64,000 nt of DNA. Origin: Paenibacillus psychroresistens (lineage in GTDB: Bacteria > Bacillota > Bacilli > Paenibacillales > NBRC-103111). Made by a program: the position numbers and the translations under genes. Positions 59,498 through 64,000 of this stretch are shown piece by piece. The stretch lies in NCBI RefSeq assembly GCF_009728935.1, contig NZ_CP034235.1:3820001-3884000 (forward strand), read 5' to 3'. The notes below the pieces were generated by a model, which was given only the letters and a program-made list of their open reading frames with translations, was not told the origin of the DNA and made no database searches. Position 1 is the stretch's first letter; every line of letters starts with the position of its first letter.

Positions 59498-60387
59498 ATG
59501 TCAACTACTAAAACCATTCTTGTCACGGGAGCAACCGGCCAGCAAGGCGGTGCAACTGCCCGGCATCTGCTCGCCCAAGGACTTGACGTGCGTGCCTTCG
59601 TTCGTAATCCGAACGCTCCCGCAGCGCAACATTTGGCTAATGCCGGAGCCAAATTGATGATCGGAAATATGGATGACCGCGCATCGCTTGACGAGGCAAT
59701 GAGAGATGTTAAGGGTGTATACAGCATCCAGCCGTCTTATCTTCCACCCGACTTTGCAGAGAACGAACTCCAACGCGGTATCAATGTTGCCAACGCTGCG
59801 CTGGCAGCAGGGTTCAACATATGGTATTCGCGTCAGTGGGCAGCGTCGATCGGAACACTGGAATTCCGCATTGGGAATTCAAGTGGCAGGTCGAGCAGTA
59901 CATTCGGAAACTCGGCCTCCCGGCCACATTCTTGCGGCCAACCATGTTCATGGAGAACTTCGCGGATGTCACATGGGGACCGATAGGAGAATGTTCGATA
60001 CTAGCTCAAATTCCGCCTGACGAAGCTGTACAGCTCATTGCACTGGAAGATATCGGAGCTATGGCAGCGCTCGTATTCCAACATCCGGAGCGATTTATTG
60101 GTCATGCGATTGAGTTGGCTGGCGATGAGCTGACCCTCGGGCAGATTTTATTTGCGATCAACCAATGGACCGATGTTAAGCTGGAAAGCCATGCGAAGCC
60201 AAGCAACAGGGCGGTTGACGGCAATAACGGTATCGTACGCTATAGTAACTGGCATGCCGATATTCCCGCTTTGCAAGCGATGTATCCGTCGCTAATGAAT
60301 TTTAACACCTGGCTTTCCCGAGGTGGGGCATCGAAAATTAAGAATTTGCTCGCATCTGCGATGCCCGCTGGTGGTGAAGGTCAATGA
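59498..60387 (+). pseudogene. NmrA/HSCARG-like NAD(P)-binding protein, frameshifted
   Basis: The N-terminal part MSTTKTILVTGATGQQGGATARHLL has the NAD(P) loop and continues with VRAFVRNPNAPAAQHL and NAALAAG. At about 59808-59814 one base is missing (AGGGTTC where GGGGTTC is expected), and the rest, MVFASVGSVDRNTGIPHWEFK, RPTMFMENFAD, ALEDIGAMAALVFQHPERF and LSRGGASKIKNLL, is in another frame. Restoring one base gives a ~296-residue NmrA-family sensor/reductase. A sequencing error is possible. GGAGG lies 11 bases before ATG 59498. Confidence 0.82.
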
Positions 60388-60452
60388 GTCAAGATAGCCA
60401 CGACATGCGTGTATACAGATTGACGGCTCCTAACCTGGATGAACTTCAGTAA
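60384..60452 (+). pseudogene. Remnant of the start of an alcohol dehydrogenase gene
   Basis: Twenty-two codons from an ATG overlapping the NmrA-like stop (ATGA) read MSQDSHDMRVYRLTAPNLDE, then a stop. They align with residues 7-28 of the intact dehydrogenase at 61906 (MSQEKRDMRAYRLVAPTLDG), about four-fifths of bases identical. A second dehydrogenase gene, or a duplicated start, has been lost here. Confidence 0.7.
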
Positions 60453-60597
60453 GGACTCAGCACATGGCTAGCTTTTGAGAAGAAAAAACAATTAGGGAGC
60501 GGACAGACCGCTTAGCGAAACGATGACTGGCTCTATCAAAAAGTCATGGTTTTTACGACGTCTATTTCCAGAGTGTCCAAATAATTATAGCTTGATC

Positions 60598-60623
60598 ATT
60601 ACTTGATTTCATGTTCAAGTAAT
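60598..60623. promoter_or_regulatory. 9-bp inverted repeat upstream of the Old Yellow Enzyme gene
   Basis: ATTACTTGA (60598-60606) and TCAAGTAAT (60615-60623) are perfect inverted arms around an 8-base spacer, 69 bp before the start. It looks like a regulator site. Confidence 0.55.
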
Positions 60624-60691
60624 GAGCTTATCTTTCGTCAATTACTGGATTGAGTATTCAAATAAATATGACTTATCGGAGGTTAAATTTA

Positions 60692-61786
60692 ATGAACAAA
60701 CCCAATTTATTTCATCCCCTATCACTGTGGAGCTTGAACTTACGCAATCGTATTGTCATGGCTCCGATGACAAGAAACTTTTCCCCCAATGGAGTTCCAG
60801 GCCCAGACGTTGCCGCTTATTATCGCCGTCGCGCGGAAGGTGGGGTTGGACTGATTATTACCGAAGGGACGGTCATCAATCACCCCGCGTCCGCGGCAGA
60901 CCATGATGTACCGCATTTCTACGGAGAAGACGCGTTGAACGGCTGGTCGCAGGTCGTAAAAGAGGTGCACGCAGCAGGCGGCAAAATCATGCCTCAACTT
61001 TGGCATACGGGCATGGCCCGCAAGATGAGCGAATTTCCAGATTCTGATATCAATCCGGTCGGACCTTCCGGGCTGAATCTCCAAGGTGAACAAGTATCGA
61101 ATCCTTTGAACGAGTCGGAAATTGCCTCCATCGTCGATGCTTACGCGCAAGCAGCTGCCAACGCGAAGCGCCTCGGGTTCGATGGGATAGAGCTCCATGG
61201 CGCTCACGGTTATCTGATTGATCAGTTCTTCTGGGAGAAAACGAACCGCCGCACGGACCGATATGGTGGCGACTTGACGGCACGCACCCGATTCGCTGAA
61301 GCGGTTATCCAAGCCTGCCGGGAAGCGGTCGGACCAGACTTTCCGATCGTGCTTCGTATTTCGCAATGGAAGGCAGACAACTACGATGCGAAACTTGCCG
61401 ATACTCCGGATCAGCTCGCGCAATGGCTGATGCCACTGGCGAATGCAGGTGTGGATATTTTTCACTGCTCGACTCGCCGGTTCTGGGTACCGGAATTCGA
61501 AGGATCCGAATTGAATTTGGCGGGATGGGTCAAGAAAGTGACGGGCAAACCGACCATTTCCGTTGGTTCGGTCGGTCTTGAAGCGGACGTTCTTGGCTCC
61601 GCGAATGACGGTAACCCCTATGCACGACTCGATGCCTTGAACGAGCAAATCAAGCGGGAGGAATTCGATCTGATTGCAGTCGGACGCTCATTGTTAGCCG
61701 ATGCTGCTTGGGCAAATAAGGTTCGTGAGGGACGATTGGATGACATTACACCTGTATCGGCGGATGTTTTTGCAAAGCTGACATAA
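60692..61786 (+). CDS. Old Yellow Enzyme-family alkene reductase (NADH:flavin oxidoreductase)
   Basis: This 364-residue FMN-dependent TIM-barrel enzyme has LFHPLSLWSLNLRNRIVMAP at the start, TEGTVINHPASA, the His-Asn-type substrate site in FDGIELHGAHGYLIDQFFW (HGAH), the TNRRTDRYGGDL family motif and VGRSLLADAAW for the FMN phosphate. It reduces activated C=C bonds of enones, nitroalkenes or maleimides with NAD(P)H. GGAGG lies 10 bases before ATG 60692. Its GC-rich codon use differs from most genes in the window. It probably works with the dehydrogenase after it. Confidence 0.93.
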   Translation: MNKPNLFHPLSLWSLNLRNRIVMAPMTRNFSPNGVPGPDVAAYYRRRAEGGVGLIITEGTVINHPASAADHDVPHFYGEDALNGWSQVVKEVHAAGGKIMPQLWHTGMARKMSEFPDSDINPVGPSGLNLQGEQVSNPLNESEIASIVDAYAQAAANAKRLGFDGIELHGAHGYLIDQFFWEKTNRRTDRYGGDLTARTRFAEAVIQACREAVGPDFPIVLRISQWKADNYDAKLADTPDQLAQWLMPLANAGVDIFHCSTRRFWVPEFEGSELNLAGWVKKVTGKPTISVGSVGLEADVLGSANDGNPYARLDALNEQIKREEFDLIAVGRSLLADAAWANKVREGRLDDITPVSADVFAKLT

Positions 61787-61905
61787 CTGGTTTACGGGAC
61801 TGAGTAAGTAATATTACAAGAAGACAACGGAACAATTAGGAATAGGGTTTTTCCGAAATTAGGAACGGACTACTCTCAAAAAAATCGGAGGATAAGAAGA
61901 GAACA

Positions 61906-62964
61906 ATGACAACTACAAAACCAATGAGCCAAGAGAAACGCGACATGCGTGCATACCGATTGGTGGCTCCTACCCTGGATGGACTTCAAATGAACACTGA
62001 AAAAATACCCGAAATTGCTCCTAACGAAGTTCTCGTCAAGCTCCACGCGGCTTCGCTCAATTACAAAGACACGTTCTACATTGCGGGTGACAAGGGGATT
62101 CAATTGCCCCGTCCAACAGTACCGCTGTCGGATGGAGCAGGGGAGGTCGTGGCCGTAGGTTCTAGCGTGGATCGCTTCGTACCTAGCGACCACGTTGCGG
62201 GCGTACTCGTTCAGGATTGGCTCTACGGTCCCATTCCTGTGCATGCGCTTAATTCCAGCACGTCCCTTGGCCATGGACTCGACGGGAATTTGACTGAATA
62301 TCGCGTGTTTAACCAAGAGGGTTTGGTCCAATTGCCGAAAAACTTGTCTTACGAGGAAGGCGCAACGCTTCCTTGTGCTGCCGTTACGGCTTGGAATGCA
62401 GTTCGCGACATTCGCTCCTCGCAGACAGTTTTGATTCTCGGCACCGGAGGGGTTGCCCTCTTTGCACTCCAGTTTGCAAAAGCGCTCGGAGCGAAAACGA
62501 TTATCACCTCCTCCAGCGACGCAAAGCTTGCTCGGGCTATTGAAGTCGGGGTCGACCATGTAATCAACTACCGAAGCAACCCGGATTGGCATAAAACGGT
62601 CCGTGACTTGACTGAAGGTATGGGGGTCGACCATGTTGTGGAAACAGTAGGTTCGAATACGTTGGAACAATCTATTCTCGCTGCTCGGATCGAAGGCATG
62701 GTCCACTTGGTCGGAATCGTTCCACCAGCGGGGAAAATAGATCCGATGCCCGTCATTTTCGGAGCGATCACCGTCCGAGGCGTGCGCGTTGGTTCGCGCC
62801 AATTGTTTGAAGAAATGAATGCCTTCATCGAACGAAAGAATATTCATCCCATTATCAGCCAGCGCTTTGCGTTTGAGGACGCAAAGTCAGCCTTTATTCA
62901 GCAGCTGAACGGACCTGACTTTGGCAAAATAGTCGTTAATATCCATGGCGTGAGCGGTGTTTAA
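61906..62964 (+). CDS. Zinc-type (MDR superfamily) alcohol dehydrogenase/quinone oxidoreductase
   Basis: The 352-residue MDR enzyme has the GroES-like start (ASLNYKDTFYIAGDKGIQLP, LSDGAGEVVAVGSSVDRF) and the Rossmann part with VLILGTGGVALFALQFAKALGAK and LVETVGSNT-type strand ends. The usual catalytic Cys is replaced (ASLNYKD), as in quinone-oxidoreductase-like members, so zinc use is uncertain. It oxidises or reduces alcohols, aldehydes or quinones with NAD(P)H. GGAGG precedes ATG 61906 by 14 bases; an in-frame ATG at 61924 matches the start of the remnant at 60384. A terminator follows. Confidence 0.9.
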   Translation: MTTTKPMSQEKRDMRAYRLVAPTLDGLQMNTEKIPEIAPNEVLVKLHAASLNYKDTFYIAGDKGIQLPRPTVPLSDGAGEVVAVGSSVDRFVPSDHVAGVLVQDWLYGPIPVHALNSSTSLGHGLDGNLTEYRVFNQEGLVQLPKNLSYEEGATLPCAAVTAWNAVRDIRSSQTVLILGTGGVALFALQFAKALGAKTIITSSSDAKLARAIEVGVDHVINYRSNPDWHKTVRDLTEGMGVDHVVETVGSNTLEQSILAARIEGMVHLVGIVPPAGKIDPMPVIFGAITVRGVRVGSRQLFEEMNAFIERKNIHPIISQRFAFEDAKSAFIQQLNGPDFGKIVVNIHGVSGV

Positions 62965-63073
62965 GTAATTCATTTCTATGGCAGTCATGGTTAGTCACAG
63001 GCGAAATTATTCAAGCCTATCGCGATGAGATATTCTTTTACGACTTGGATAGGACACAAAAGTTAAAAGATTC

Positions 63074-63114
63074 GACGGCAGCTGGCCAAGGAACGAAGAG
63101 CTGCCGTCAATTTT
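63074..63114 (+). terminator. Terminator of the redox island
   Basis: GACGGCAGCT (63074-63083) pairs perfectly with AGCTGCCGTC (63099-63108), followed by AATTTTA. Confidence 0.75.
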
Positions 63115-63150
63115 ATGCACAGATAATAATTTGTTGGAAAGAGAAACATT

Positions 63151-63327
63151 ATGGCGAAGGTCGAAATCAATAGAACGAATAAACCGAAGGATACAGCGGC
63201 TAAATTAGCTGGAAAACTACTAGAGGAGAACGAATTAAACCAATTCATCGAGTATATTCGCAGCGGATGCGAACTAGACGTAGCTAATAATAAGCAAGCC
63301 TTATACTCCTATCATATCAACAACTAA
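63151..63327 (+). CDS. Unknown short reading frame, possibly a gene fragment
   Basis: Fifty-eight codons start at ATG 63151 (GGAAAGAG 9 bases upstream): MAKVEINRTNKPKDTAAKLA, then GKLLEENELNQFIEYIRSGC, ending in YHINN. The amphipathic, charged composition looks protein-like. A different frame opens immediately after (63284-63490) with equally protein-like residues (VDDIDLRKRLASVYCKGTND). This suggests one decayed gene with a frameshift. I do not recognise it. Confidence 0.35.
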   Translation: MAKVEINRTNKPKDTAAKLAGKLLEENELNQFIEYIRSGCELDVANNKQALYSYHINN

Positions 63328-63458
63328 TCTCAGTGTAGATGATATCGATCTTAGAAAGCGACTTGCCTCTGTTTATTGCAAAGGTACAAACGATGGTACA
63401 TTCAAAACACCAGTCTATTTCAGACAAGAAGCATCGGATGATTTAAGTCAATATATGG

Positions 63459-64000
63459 CTATACCTGAGCATACGGTTTTCGGTTTTTAATAATCCATAT
63501 AGCCGCGAACCCAACTATAATTACTGTAGTAATCCCCGTTTCTCCAGCGATTAACTCAATTGACGACTGTTTGCCATCTAGCAAAGTTTGTAGATTATTG
63601 TATCCAATATTTAATGACGCGTGTAATAGACAGGCAGGCCATATGCTTCCTGTAATCATCCGCAGCTCGTTATAAATAAAGCTTGCGGATACAATAATCA
63701 AAGTAAATAGCAGAAGAACTACGAGTCTATTTCCACCCGGATGATACGTATCTGTCAAAAGCAGGATTGGATAATGCCAAGCCGCCCAAACCAAGCCGAT
63801 AATAATACTTGTTTTAACCCGTCCCAGTTTATAGAGCCTAGGAAAAAGATAACCACGCCAGCCGAACTCTTCACCCAGCGATAATATCGTTACAGCAGCT
63901 ATCATTAGAAACATGTTGATAATAAATCCCATCCACGTAGCATCAGCAGGTTCAATAAGTTTAGCGGTACCTAGACCTAATACTATTACATATCCAATGG
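63459..64000 (-). CDS. CPBP-family intramembrane metalloprotease, cut by the window edge
   Basis: The frame is open past ATG 63932 to the window end (IGYVIVLGLGTAKLIEPADA before the Met), so the N-terminus is outside. The visible part has the CPBP/CAAX-protease motifs: SLGEEFGWRGYLFPRLYKL (EExxxR), VWAAWHYPILLL and LLHASLNIGYNN with the metal-binding His residues. These membrane proteases or Abi-like proteins often take part in bacteriocin immunity. At the C-terminus VIIVGFAAIWIIKNRKP is the last helix. Confidence 0.88.
   Translation of the reverse strand, partial: IGYVIVLGLGTAKLIEPADATWMGFIINMFLMIAAVTILSLGEEFGWRGYLFPRLYKLGRVKTSIIIGLVWAAWHYPILLLTDTYHPGGNRLVVLLLFTLIIVSASFIYNELRMITGSIWPACLLHASLNIGYNNLQTLLDGKQSSIELIAGETGITTVIIVGFAAIWIIKNRKPYAQV

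Noticed and set aside
60490-60515. ATTAGG-CGGAC similarity with 61857-61880
   Set aside because: Short and imperfect; could be part of the duplicated dehydrogenase leader but is too weak to call a repeat.
60740-61648. 302-codon open frame opposite the Old Yellow Enzyme gene
   Set aside because: Antisense shadow caused by GC-rich third positions; no motifs and no ribosome site.
61876-62847. 323-codon open frame opposite the MDR dehydrogenase gene
   Set aside because: Antisense shadow with improbable composition (many Arg, His, Cys); the plus-strand enzyme is well supported.

Overview
The window reads as a chromosomal segment of an endospore-forming, AT-rich Gram-positive soil bacterium, most likely Paenibacillus or a close relative. 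The evidence is a BclB-type collagen-like spore-surface protein, tandem YheC/YheD-type ATP-grasp spore proteins, a squalene-hopene/sporulenol-type cyclase, strong AGGAGG ribosome-binding sites with frequent GTG/TTG starts, a LytR-CpsA-Psr protein, and several large secreted polysaccharide-degrading enzymes. No rRNA, tRNA or CRISPR array was seen.

Layout. 1-8.3 kb: glycosyltransferases and a methyltransferase-like protein beside a BclB-like collagen protein whose 3' region holds a complete IS1182-type element (18-bp inverted ends, AATA target duplication), then another glycosyltransferase, an APH-type phosphotransferase and a GNAT acetyltransferase. 8.4-14.7 kb: a 1299-residue modular GH87 alpha-1,3-glucanase divergent from an ECF sigma factor and a membrane protein with seven Asp-box repeats outside the cell. 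15.6-19.2 kb: a four-gene nucleotide-sugar operon best explained as UDP-L-RhaNAc/UDP-L-QuiNAc synthesis plus a glycosyltransferase. 19.3-25.3 kb: a clan GH-D-like glycosidase, VOC protein, cyclase and the YheC/D pair. 25.4-37.9 kb: chromate transporter, NodB deacetylase operon, FMN reductase, SPL-type radical SAM protein, LCP protein, PBP1A, a broken formylglycine-enzyme-like gene, and a TetR/SDR pair sharing an operator. 37.9-45.3 kb: GH26 mannanase, then an operon of HD-GYP, REC-GGDEF, GAF histidine kinase and an acetolactate-synthase-like ThDP enzyme. 45.3-51.7 kb: GT-D and GT2 glycosyltransferases and a two-component system with an ABC transporter. 51.8-55.6 kb: methyltransferase, and a transmembrane protein-kinase-like protein followed by a secreted stalk-domain protein. 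55.7-64 kb: AraC and SDR genes with a repeated 33-bp site, a zone of gene remnants, and a more GC-rich redox island (TetR, frameshifted NmrA-like gene, alcohol dehydrogenase remnant, Old Yellow Enzyme, MDR dehydrogenase), ending in a CPBP protease cut by the window edge.

How the parts may work together (inference). The secreted enzymes (GH87, GH26, GH-D-like) point to use of plant and fungal wall polysaccharide. The glycosyltransferase and sugar-nucleotide genes point to decoration of the spore or cell surface. The most unusual candidates are the c-di-GMP/histidine-kinase/ThDP-enzyme operon, the ECF sigma factor with an Asp-box propeller partner beside GH87, and two simple regulator-operator circuits (TetR-SDR and AraC-SDR) whose sites can be read directly from the sequence.
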